Notes under the pieces: model-generated
Database searches by the model: none
Told to the model about the DNA's origin: nothing
The model's input: the letters and a program-made list of their open reading frames with translations, nothing else
From: Anaerolineales bacterium UBA6055
GTDB taxonomy: Bacteria; Chloroflexota; Anaerolineae; Aggregatilineales; Phototrophicaceae
NCBI GenBank assembly: GCA_002428985.1
Contig: DIYL01000047.1
Location: 248,001 to 312,000 of the forward strand
DNA length: 64,000 nucleotides
Direction: 5' to 3'
Part shown: positions 32,863 through 41,292 of the stretch, piece by piece
Position numbering within the stretch: position 1 is the first letter of the stretch
Layout: the number at the start of each line of letters is the position of its first letter
Translations under genes and position numbers: made by a program

Positions 32863-33897
32863 CTATAGACTAACAGTTTGTTGGTTTTGTAAACGGGTAC
32901 GAAGATCAGGATCATGTGATGGTAGGTACACCGTCGGGTGAGATTCTGCATAAGTGCGGATATTGGCAAGCGTTTGGCGCATACCTGAGGGTTGCATCGC
33001 GATACCCGCCACACCTTGTTCTAGCATTTGGGTCTCACTGAATGAGGTATCCCCCGCAAAAAAGAATGTTCTATCAGTTTCTCTATAGATCACCGATTGA
33101 TGGCCTTCGGTATGCCCCGGTGTTTGCACAACCATCACATCACCTGCTTGTGTGATGGGCATGGCACGACCCAAACCCGCCAGCTCTTCACCATCAAAAG
33201 TGCTAAATGTGGGTGACATCCACGGCTCATAATGACAGGCTAACGTGCCAACTGACGATGGGTAATCGATATTGGATAAAATCATTTCGGATTGGTCAAA
33301 TTTGGATAATCCCCCCATATGATCACTATGCAAATGGGTTTGAATCACCCAGCGCACATCCGATGGATTAATGCCGAGGGCGGTTAATTGGGCTGTGACC
33401 TCTTCCTCTGGGCGCACAACAAACCGTAGGAACGAACTATAGAAAAACTGTGTGCCGGGATCACAGTTAAAGTAATTCTCATCGGTAATCGCACGCAGGC
33501 TCTCGCCAGTATCGACAACAATCACACCTTCAGGATGTTCGATGACCCATGATGTAATCGGCATCCATTCTGTCCAAAATGGATCGACCGCAATTGCTGG
33601 GATGCCCATACCATCCTGACCGTCAAAACTGCGATGCGCTTTTTTGACAGCAACAAAACCTGCATTGAGATGGTGGATTTTTACACCATTTGTCGTTGTA
33701 ATAGTAGATGGTGGTAGTGGTTGAGATGCCAGTAAAGGATTTGGTGATGATATTTGGCTATCATACCAACCACCCATCACCCGTCCGGTAGCGCCTGTTC
33801 CGACGACTGCCCCTGCCAGACCAGCCCCAAGTATTTTCAGGAATCCGCGTCGTCCTGTGCGATTGGTTTGTTGTGTTTCTTGTTGATTTTCGATCAT
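32863..33897 (-). CDS. Metallo-beta-lactamase-fold hydrolase with Tat signal (lactonase-like)
   Basis: 344 residues, ATG 33897. The N-terminus has a twin-arginine signal (GRRGFLKILGAGLAGAVVG), so it is exported folded. The zinc-binding motif is THLHSDHMGG with His188, His190, Asp192 and His193; further ligands are in TPGHTEGHQ, FAGDTSF and PSHDPD. The placement before GVIVVDTGES and the overall order fit the N-acyl-homoserine-lactonase-like branch, but other lactone or ester substrates are possible. First gene of a two-gene unit with SRPBCC. It is divergent from a TetR regulator with a shared operator region, so likely repressed by it. Confidence 0.88.
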   Translation of the reverse strand: MIENQQETQQTNRTGRRGFLKILGAGLAGAVVGTGATGRVMGGWYDSQISSPNPLLASQPLPPSTITTTNGVKIHHLNAGFVAVKKAHRSFDGQDGMGIPAIAVDPFWTEWMPITSWVIEHPEGVIVVDTGESLRAITDENYFNCDPGTQFFYSSFLRFVVRPEEEVTAQLTALGINPSDVRWVIQTHLHSDHMGGLSKFDQSEMILSNIDYPSSVGTLACHYEPWMSPTFSTFDGEELAGLGRAMPITQAGDVMVVQTPGHTEGHQSVIYRETDRTFFFAGDTSFSETQMLEQGVAGIAMQPSGMRQTLANIRTYAESHPTVYLPSHDPDLRTRLQNQQTVSL

Positions 33898-33932
33898 TGT
33901 TATGGTGCTCTTTTTCTATGGTATAATAAATG

Positions 33933-33972
33933 CGAGTAATTGCTCTGTTTTTATAATATGAGCAATTACTCG
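33933..33972. promoter_or_regulatory. Paired inverted operators for the TetR regulator
   Basis: Two 13-bp arms in opposite orientation, CGAGTAATTGCTC (33933-33945) and GAGCAATTACTCG (33960-33972), 27 bases centre to centre. Each arm is itself an imperfect palindrome. TATAAT (33952-33957) lies between them. They lie between divergent tetR and hydrolase genes, the standard place for TetR autoregulation. Confidence 0.8.
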
Positions 33973-34003
33973 GTTTTTGAATTTTGCTCATGGAGTATTC
34001 ATC

Positions 34004-34636
34004 TTGACGAAAGATCAAAGCTATCTACGTAATATCCCTAAACAAAAACGCAGTATCGACCGCTTTAATCATATTCTGGATACAGCGGATAAACTCTTTG
34101 CGGAAATGGGGTACGACACCGTCACAACCAATCACATCGCTGAATCGGCTGAGGTGGCAGTGGGCTCGGTTTATCATTTTTTTGGAGATAAAGATGCAAT
34201 TTTGCAAGCATTAGTGCATCGCTATAAAGAGCGCATCAGCGAGGTGATGCCACAAGATTATCATCCACCGCGTCGTATTCCTGATGTTGTTCAGGAAATG
34301 CTCGGATTATTGTTGGCATTTCAGTCGGTACAAGCTGGGTTAGATTGGATGCTCACACAAGCCGATACCGTCAGCCAAGCCGAAACAGTCTATGCTTTAC
34401 AAAATCAAGTCATTGCGTGGGTACAAAACATGATTATGGCACACTTCCCACAATTGCCGGAAGCCGATGCACATTTATGTGCAAATGCTGGATATGCGAT
34501 TGTCCGTGGTATGTTGACGATGGCACATCCACCGAATGCAGTCGATGGGGAAACACTCATGCGAGAAACGCACACGGCTTTGATGGGGTATTTGGTGCGA
34601 TACCTCGCACGGCATGGCATCGAAGCGGGCTTTTAG
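34004..34636 (+). CDS. TetR-family transcriptional regulator
   Basis: 210 residues from TTG 34004, chosen because GGAG lies 9 bases upstream; an earlier TTG at 33977 has no ribosome-binding site. The helix-turn-helix is clear: RFNHILDTADKLFAEMGYDT, then TNHIAESAEVAVGSVYHFFG and DKDAILQAL. The C-terminal ligand domain ends in a helix near MRETHTALMGYLVRYLA. It should repress the divergent hydrolase-SRPBCC operon and itself through the operators upstream. Confidence 0.92.
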   Translation: MTKDQSYLRNIPKQKRSIDRFNHILDTADKLFAEMGYDTVTTNHIAESAEVAVGSVYHFFGDKDAILQALVHRYKERISEVMPQDYHPPRRIPDVVQEMLGLLLAFQSVQAGLDWMLTQADTVSQAETVYALQNQVIAWVQNMIMAHFPQLPEADAHLCANAGYAIVRGMLTMAHPPNAVDGETLMRETHTALMGYLVRYLARHGIEAGF

Positions 34637-34793
34637 GCAGATATTTAACGGATCTTTGAGTGTTAGAGTGAATCATTAGACCTATTGACTCTATTTACTG
34701 ACACCATAGCGATCTAAGTCAAAAGGGCAACACACTTCAAGCGTGTACCCTCCTAATATCTTGCGTGACGATGTGGTGTATCAAACAGTCTAC

Positions 34794-35249
34794 TTAACTT
34801 ATGGGTTGGAATTTCCCATTTTCAAGAAGTTGTTTGAAGTTGTCGAGATGTGTCTCACCATCATTCTTAAGCATTCGAGCCATAATTGGGGTCATCACTG
34901 ATAAAAGTCCTGACAATTCTAGTTCCCACACCCAATCAATGTGCGTACCTGTGTCTGTTTGCGTGAAGGTGAGGATTCCTGTTAAGCTCATTGGCCCGTT
35001 ATCTTCCCCTTTTCGTACAAACTTTCGATTTGCCTCGAACTCGACTAACTCTGATGTTGTTTCGATCACACGCCCCGCAAATTTACGAACTTCAGTAATT
35101 TTTGTTCCCAACTGTGCAGGTGCATCCGGTTCATGACGACCTTCAATCATGTCAGGGTCCCACTGCGGGTGAGTTCGTGCATCGGCCAACGCACTGAAAA
35201 CTTCTCCAATCGGGCGGTCAATGTCTATGGTCATATTTATTTTTCTCAT
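34794..35249 (-). CDS. SRPBCC domain protein (polyketide-cyclase/dehydrase type)
   Basis: 151 residues, ATG 35249 behind AAGGAG. Pattern: IDIDRPIGEVFSALADARTH, PQWDPDMIE, LGTKITEVRKFAGRVIET, LTFTQTDTGTHIDWVWELEL and a C-terminal helix. A single-domain ligand-binding protein, likely intracellular. Its similarity to the SRPBCC gene at 32414 is only at the family level. No co-directional neighbour is close enough to suggest an operon. Confidence 0.88.
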   Translation of the reverse strand: MRKINMTIDIDRPIGEVFSALADARTHPQWDPDMIEGRHEPDAPAQLGTKITEVRKFAGRVIETTSELVEFEANRKFVRKGEDNGPMSLTGILTFTQTDTGTHIDWVWELELSGLLSVMTPIMARMLKNDGETHLDNFKQLLENGKFQPIS

Positions 35250-35313
35250 GTTGTCTCCTTAAATTATTGTGTGTCGTTCTTTTTGAATACCAAGTAAGTA
35301 CCTAACATCCCTA

Positions 35314-36111
35314 TCATCCTGTGTCAGCGCCGAGTTGACGCATCATGGATGGCGTATCCGGAAATTCTCGATGATCCACAATTTTCTCATTTATGATGCG
35401 ATCAAGATTTAATGTCTCGAATTCAATATATTTCCCATCTGCCTGAGTTCCAAACATCTCCCCCACAAAAGACTGCCTCCAGAAACTCCTACAAGCCACC
35501 CACTCACCGTCGCTAATCATGAGGGGAAATGTCGCTTCTGCATCGGGGCTCATCGCTTTACGCATTTCAAGATCGGGAATAATTGCTTCATATGCGGGAT
35601 GATCCCTAAGAAATTCAAAGTTCCCATCACTATGGACAATGCGTTCAAGGGTTGTTCGAACCAGCTCGATTGCCTTTGCAGGTTCTGCGTCTGATAAGTC
35701 GGTCTGTGAAGCTGGATAAGTCGCATCCGATGCAGTGGGTGCACCCGGCATGTCAAAACCAAGTTGTTGCATCACACTCATGACGTCTGCTTGCGAATAT
35801 TCAAGGATGACTTCTTCTTGATCAAATTGATGCAAGTACAGCACATCGTATGTGACATGTTGTTGACCTACATCAAAGCCGAAAATAGGGGAAATTGACG
35901 TATAACTACGCCGAGCTACCGTGACTATCCAATCGTTTGCCACAAACTGGAACGGAAATGACATTGAGCGATCTGAGGTATTTTCACCAAGATGCTGTAA
36001 CATCGGAATAGAGTCACGCAATCCTCTATGCTCCTCTAGAGGAACGAGATTACTTGCAAATGCTTCTTCTAACAGATAACGGATCAATTGCTTTTTGGCT
36101 TTGTCGTCCAT
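35314..36111 (-). CDS. Tandem SnoaL-like (ester cyclase-type) protein
   Basis: 265 residues if it starts at ATG 36111 (MDDKAKKQLIRYLLEEA). Earlier in-frame ATGs, up to 36204, would leave no room for a promoter opposite the STAND gene that starts at 36207. Two repeated cone-shaped domains are seen: each has a W or R-R-S-Y motif, an F-G/G-F-D core and ends with a Q-LG motif (SVMQQLGFDM, then SMMRQLGADT). The second has EFETLNLDRIINEKIVDHRE. SnoaL-like ester cyclases bind hydrophobic ligands, but the catalytic His-Asp pair cannot be confirmed by eye. Confidence 0.75.
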   Translation of the reverse strand: MDDKAKKQLIRYLLEEAFASNLVPLEEHRGLRDSIPMLQHLGENTSDRSMSFPFQFVANDWIVTVARRSYTSISPIFGFDVGQQHVTYDVLYLHQFDQEEVILEYSQADVMSVMQQLGFDMPGAPTASDATYPASQTDLSDAEPAKAIELVRTTLERIVHSDGNFEFLRDHPAYEAIIPDLEMRKAMSPDAEATFPLMISDGEWVACRSFWRQSFVGEMFGTQADGKYIEFETLNLDRIINEKIVDHREFPDTPSMMRQLGADTG

Positions 36112-36206
36112 AAACAAATTCTTATTTTCTTCTACTACTGCACTTTTATCCTGTATTATAAGAGGCAAACGCTTCAAAATCGCTTCAAGGACGTGACAGG
36201 GCAAAA

Positions 36207-38597
36207 ATGCTAGAAATTACAACTTTTGGGGGACTACAAATATTTCTGAACGGGCAATTGGCAAGTTTCCCGACCCGAAAAACACAGGCGTTACTTATTT
36301 ATCTGCTTGTGACGGGACAACCTCAAGCTCGAGAGCATTTAGCCGATTTGTTTTGGGATGATCGCTCTCAGAAACAAGCGATGAGCAATCTCCGGACGAC
36401 CTTAACTCGACTGCGTGCTAGTATCGGGGACTATCTACACATTACACGCCAGAACATTGCCCTTGCCAGTCAGCCCGATAGGGTGTGGGCAGATACGCAT
36501 GAATTCAATTCTATTTTGAGTAACACATCAAAAAATAACGATATTGGGAATCTGTTATCGTTATATCAAGGTGATTTTCTTGCTGGATTCTTTGTCTCAG
36601 ATTGTGATAATTTTGAAACTTGGATAACGCAAGAACGTGATAAATATCAGAATCTGCTCATTAGTAGATTGCATCAAGAGGTTAGACAAAGGCTCAAAGA
36701 TCACCAATTTGAACAGGGCATCGATTACGCACAGAAGTTGCTAGATCTAGCACCATTTGACGAAGATGCCCATCGTTCCCTAATGCGCTTACTTGCAGGG
36801 AATGATCAGCGGGCAGCCGCTCTGAAGCAGTATGAGAGATGTCGTCAACTTCTCGAAGACGAACTGGGCATAGAACCAGAAACAATAACCAATACGCTAT
36901 ACGAGCAGATTCAGTCAGGCAATTATTCAATATCTGTTCAGAAGCCATTTCATCAGATACCAGAACCGTCAACGCCATTCATCGGGCGCGAGCGGGAATT
37001 GCAAGAGATACGAGAAAAATTGCTCCATCGTGACTGTCGTCTCCTGAATCTAATAGGCTCAGGCGGTATAGGGAAAACACGACTTGCGTTACGTACAGCC
37101 TCTATCTGTCTAGAAGATTTCGCAGATGGCGTGTGTGTGGTCATGCTAGAGGAGTTTAATTCGTCTGAATATGTCCTAAATGCCTTAGTTGATGCGTTAG
37201 ACATCGCTGTAGAACATGATCCCCGTCAAGCAATCCTCTCTAAACTTGCAGATTTGGAGCTCCTGATTGTAATGGATAATTGGGAACAGCTACTCGATGA
37301 TGTCTCAATCATCAACGATATATTAACAGGCGCCCCGAAAGTCAAAATATTAACGACTTCACGTGAAAGACTGAATCTCAGCAGTGAGCATCTGTTATAT
37401 ATCGGTGGCTTAGCGATGAACTCGTATCGTGATGCCCAAGACTTGTTTATCCAGACCGCGAAGCGAATCGCGTCGCCCCATGCCAACAACCTAAATAAAG
37501 AATTGATCGACATCATTTGTGACAGCGTAGAAGGGATGCCACTTGCGATCGAGTTAGCTGCATCATGGGTTCGTCATATGCCGTTAACTGCAATCGCTAA
37601 TCACATACAGACAGATTTAGAAATCTTATCAACGAATCTTCGTGATATTCCTGCTCGACAACGCAGTATTCGTGCGTTATTGGATCAATCTTGGGCGATG
37701 CTGACAGACACAGAGCAAGCTGTTTTAGCAAAACTGTCACTATATAGAGGTGATTTTAATATCGACTCGGCAAGATTTATAGCCAATGCCAATCATTTTG
37801 TGCTTAATACGTTACTGGATAAATCGTTGATCCGTGTCACAGTTCCGGGTCGTTACAGTTTGCATCCTCTGATCCGACAGTTTGCCTTTGACCAATTGAC
37901 TATAATGGATCGGATTGAGGATACGTTTGGCAACTACTTTGATTATTATTTGAACATGGGACAGGCGTTGCAAGAACAGTATCAGATCAACCCTGCAAAA
38001 GCTCGCGAACAATTTGCAATCGAAAAGGCAAACTTCTATTTTGCATTGCAATACACACTCGAAAATGAGCAAGCGGAAAAGGGTTTAGAACTTGCTAATC
38101 TGCTTTGGGTACTATTATTCAGGAGTGATCGCTGGCAAGATGGTGCAGAAATTTATAAATTAGCGTATATGCAAAGCCCTGAAAAGAGTCCATCTTATGG
38201 TCATGCCTTGTATTTTACCTCGATGTTGCAAGTAAATCTCGGTCACTCTCTACATCAGGTTGAACATAATGTGGATATTGGTAAAGAAGTATCTATTATC
38301 CATCATCCATCTCATAAGGCATTTTTTCATCTTAATCTGGCGCGGCTCACAAAGAATATTGAGGATGCGACTTATCACTTTCAGACGGCTATAGACCAAT
38401 TACACCAAGCTGAAAATCACAATCTGGTGGTCGAGGCATTGATCCAATTTGGTGATCGTATTCGTTACCACGGTAAGCACACTGAGGCACGATCTATTTA
38501 TCAAGATGCGCTCGACTTAGTACGCCATCATCAGATTGCTAAAGTAGAACCGCTTATCCGCACCAAAATGGATGGGCTAGATGAGGGGATAACATGA
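36207..38597 (+). CDS. BTAD-STAND (SARP-like) regulator with NB-ARC ATPase
   Basis: 796 residues. Residues 1-95 resemble the winged helix of SARP-type regulators (EITTFGGLQIFLNGQLASFP; LVTGQPQAREHLADLFWDD). Residues about 100-245 are the BTAD helical domain. A signalling ATPase follows: P-loop GSGGIGKTRLA at about 284, Walker B LLIVMDNWEQLL, then TTSRERLNLSS and the GLPL-like GMPLAIELAASWVR. The end is TPR-like. Its stop overlaps the next gene's start (ATGA), so the two are coupled. Proteins of this class act as ligand- or self-activated transcription regulators; the inducer is unknown. Confidence 0.9.
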   Translation: MLEITTFGGLQIFLNGQLASFPTRKTQALLIYLLVTGQPQAREHLADLFWDDRSQKQAMSNLRTTLTRLRASIGDYLHITRQNIALASQPDRVWADTHEFNSILSNTSKNNDIGNLLSLYQGDFLAGFFVSDCDNFETWITQERDKYQNLLISRLHQEVRQRLKDHQFEQGIDYAQKLLDLAPFDEDAHRSLMRLLAGNDQRAAALKQYERCRQLLEDELGIEPETITNTLYEQIQSGNYSISVQKPFHQIPEPSTPFIGRERELQEIREKLLHRDCRLLNLIGSGGIGKTRLALRTASICLEDFADGVCVVMLEEFNSSEYVLNALVDALDIAVEHDPRQAILSKLADLELLIVMDNWEQLLDDVSIINDILTGAPKVKILTTSRERLNLSSEHLLYIGGLAMNSYRDAQDLFIQTAKRIASPHANNLNKELIDIICDSVEGMPLAIELAASWVRHMPLTAIANHIQTDLEILSTNLRDIPARQRSIRALLDQSWAMLTDTEQAVLAKLSLYRGDFNIDSARFIANANHFVLNTLLDKSLIRVTVPGRYSLHPLIRQFAFDQLTIMDRIEDTFGNYFDYYLNMGQALQEQYQINPAKAREQFAIEKANFYFALQYTLENEQAEKGLELANLLWVLLFRSDRWQDGAEIYKLAYMQSPEKSPSYGHALYFTSMLQVNLGHSLHQVEHNVDIGKEVSIIHHPSHKAFFHLNLARLTKNIEDATYHFQTAIDQLHQAENHNLVVEALIQFGDRIRYHGKHTEARSIYQDALDLVRHHQIAKVEPLIRTKMDGLDEGIT

Positions 38598-40981
38598 CAG
38601 ATGACGATAATCGTATGATTGAAGAATTGACCCAACGAGAGCATGATGTCTTAAAGTTACTCGTGCAAGCTCATAGCAACCGAGAAATTAGTGAAAAGCT
38701 CAATGTGAGTGTGGAGACAATACGTACCCATACTAAGCGGATCTACTCCAAACTCAATGTATCAGGACGACAAGAAGCCAGCTTCCGTGCCATTCAATTG
38801 GGCTTGGTCAACGATCCAACATATACGACTACGCCTACTTTAACGAATCTCCGTACAACATATGACACCTTCATTGGGCGTGAACGTGAATTATCAGATC
38901 TATCTGCTTTATTTACAAACGGTGGTCGTTTTATCAGCATTGTCGGTGTAGGTGGCATGGGCAAGACGCGCCTCGCCATTGAATTCGCGCAACAAGCCTA
39001 TGAGAGATACCAGCATGGCATTTATATCGTCAAACTAGAATCTATAACAGATGCCGAGAGTGTAATCCTACAAATTGCGGATAGCATCTCATTACAATTA
39101 GTGGGTAAAGAGTCTGCCTCACAACAAATCCTGACATACCTACAGAACAAAGAGATGCTACTGATCATCGATAATTGTGAGCATTTATTGAACGATCTGG
39201 CTTTTCTAACAGATATGCTCCAATCGTCGTCCCACCTGCACATCTTGGCAACATCTCGGGAACGTCTGAATCTCATGCAAGAGACGGTATACGCTCTTGG
39301 TGGATTATCAATCCCAACTGAAAATATTACTGTGCAAGAGGATCAAGCTGATGCAGTCCAACTCTTACGACGCTTTGCTCACCGCGCCCAACCCGATTGG
39401 CAAATTACAGATGAGAATCGTGATGCAGTCTATGAATTATGTCATCTGACACAGGGTATGCCCCTCGCTATTATGTTGGCAGCTAGTTGGATTGATGTTT
39501 ACTCGCTCAGCCGTATCGTTGAAGAGGTCAAGCAAAACGTGGACTTTTTGGCGGTTGATTTTCGGGATATGCCAGATCGCCATCGGAGCATGCGCGCAGT
39601 CTTCGATTGGACATGGCAATTATTGACTGATGATGAACGCGATGTTTTGATGAAATTTTCGGTATTTTCTAATGGTGGTTTGTTAGATGCTGTCGAAACA
39701 ATTACCAAGGCAACCCCTCACATTTTAAAGTCACTCGTCAGTAAAGCACTGATACATCGTGATGCAACTGGACGGTATCGGATGCATCCGTTGCAACGCC
39801 AATATAGCGCCGAAAAGTTGGAGATATTACCGACGCTTACACGTGAGATCTACAATGAGCACGCCAAATACTATGTCATGATCGCAGAAGATATGATGAC
39901 AAATAAGTTGTACGGTGAACAGATGAAAGCTGAACTCGATAATCTGTATCGTACGTGGCATTGGTTGGTTGATACACAGAATATGGATTTGTTGTGGCGA
40001 GGTGTGAATATTTACAGCATCATCGCTTATCAATTAGGCAATGTGCGCGAAACAAAAGCCTTGTATGTGTATGCTATAGAAAAGTTGGGTGCAGAACAGT
40101 ATCCATATCTTGTCGGATGTTTATCATACGTATGCGCATCGCTAACAAATTATATTAGTGATCATAGGGAAGTGATGACTTTCTTAGAACAAGCACGGCA
40201 TTTGTTGAAAGATTCGCCCCAAAACGACATACGGATTATCTACGCATCCTATCATGGCGCGTTGACATCTCGCCGTTTTGATCGTGATAATGCACTGAAA
40301 CAACTCCATTCAATAAGCGATCAACTTGAAATGTTTGATCTAACCAATGACCGCATGGGACAGACAATACTAGGGTATGTCTATACACACCTCACATATA
40401 TGTATGCAGATACGTTTGAAGATTTTACACGCGCAGAACGCTATGTGCAGAAGGCGTTTGATACTATAGAAAATTTGGATCATCATTATCTGATTGCTTT
40501 TGCCAACCAATGTGCCTGCCAGATACAGATTCATTATGGCAAATTTGAACGGGCGCAACGCTATGCTCTAGTAGCAGAAGAAGCATATGCCCGCATCGCT
40601 AAATCAGTCGATTATTCTGCCCTCAACGTTTATCGTGGTATCGTCGAAAAAACGCTGGGCAATGAGGAAAAAGCACGACATTATTTGCATCGTGCGCTTG
40701 AAGTGTGTCGTGAATTTGATTGTAGGGTTGGTTTAATCCGTGTGATACTAACCGCTATCCCATGGGCAATTGAACAGGGGTATACAGAATTTGGGGTGTC
40801 ATTGCTGGGATTCTGTATGGAAAATGCACCATATTCCCGATACAAAACAACCATTCAACAGTTCGACGAAGACTTGCGTTTGAGTGTAGATGAGACTGTT
40901 TATACGCAAGCCTTACAGTTCGGTAAAATGCTCCTGCGCGAAGATGTTATACGCGATTTGACTGCGTGGCTCGAAGATTAA
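38594..40981 (+). CDS. STAND ATPase regulator with N-terminal LuxR-type HTH (copy 1)
   Basis: 795 residues. The GerE/LuxR helix-turn-helix is at the N-terminus (residues 10-70: LTQREHDVLKLLVQAHSNRE, then ISEKLNVSVETIRTHTKRIY), whereas MalT/LAL regulators carry it at the C-terminus. Next the P-loop G118-VGGMGKT, Walker B LLIIDNCEHLLND, sensor TSRERLNL, GLPL-like GMPLAIMLAASWID and HRSMRAVFDWTWQLL. About ten TPR-like helical hairpins make up residues 430-790. It shares an ATGA overlap with the BTAD protein upstream. The presumed DNA target and ligand are unknown. Confidence 0.9.
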   Translation: MTDDDNRMIEELTQREHDVLKLLVQAHSNREISEKLNVSVETIRTHTKRIYSKLNVSGRQEASFRAIQLGLVNDPTYTTTPTLTNLRTTYDTFIGRERELSDLSALFTNGGRFISIVGVGGMGKTRLAIEFAQQAYERYQHGIYIVKLESITDAESVILQIADSISLQLVGKESASQQILTYLQNKEMLLIIDNCEHLLNDLAFLTDMLQSSSHLHILATSRERLNLMQETVYALGGLSIPTENITVQEDQADAVQLLRRFAHRAQPDWQITDENRDAVYELCHLTQGMPLAIMLAASWIDVYSLSRIVEEVKQNVDFLAVDFRDMPDRHRSMRAVFDWTWQLLTDDERDVLMKFSVFSNGGLLDAVETITKATPHILKSLVSKALIHRDATGRYRMHPLQRQYSAEKLEILPTLTREIYNEHAKYYVMIAEDMMTNKLYGEQMKAELDNLYRTWHWLVDTQNMDLLWRGVNIYSIIAYQLGNVRETKALYVYAIEKLGAEQYPYLVGCLSYVCASLTNYISDHREVMTFLEQARHLLKDSPQNDIRIIYASYHGALTSRRFDRDNALKQLHSISDQLEMFDLTNDRMGQTILGYVYTHLTYMYADTFEDFTRAERYVQKAFDTIENLDHHYLIAFANQCACQIQIHYGKFERAQRYALVAEEAYARIAKSVDYSALNVYRGIVEKTLGNEEKARHYLHRALEVCREFDCRVGLIRVILTAIPWAIEQGYTEFGVSLLGFCMENAPYSRYKTTIQQFDEDLRLSVDETVYTQALQFGKMLLREDVIRDLTAWLED

Positions 40982-41042
40982 ATCGGGTTCAGTTCCATCT
41001 TGCGGACGCGCGCCTCTTCCAAAATGCCTCATGCCGATTCGC
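40980..41042 (-). pseudogene. Remnant of the recN 3' end
   Basis: This 60-base stretch right after the STAND stop matches the 3' end of recN (43686-43746) closely and on the minus strand encodes GILEEARVRKMELNP, as in RecN. It carries a TGA where recN has Leu. It marks a tandem duplication of the LuxR-STAND gene together with the edge of recN. Confidence 0.8.
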
Positions 41043-41292
41043 ATTGGGATGATATACCAGATTCACTTCATCAATAGTAACTCTGAAAGTTGAATAATCT
41101 ATGCAGAGGTATAACTGTTGTCAGTTTCCTCAGCTTGATGAGGTATTGAGTGCATGATTTTGCATGACAGGCAATCGACACTGACTTTTAGGTATATACA
41201 ACAAATCTTTTTCAATCGATCGATAGTTAGAATAAACTTAAATCATAAACTATCCCTATGTTAGGCTAAAAATAGTAAAATGGCGGGATAAC
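41043..41292 (+). other. Promoter region of the second LuxR-STAND gene
   Basis: No open frame of interest in the 250 bases between the recN remnant and the start at 41293. A GGCGGG stretch eight bases before the ATG may be the ribosome-binding site. I see no clear terminator. Confidence 0.35.
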
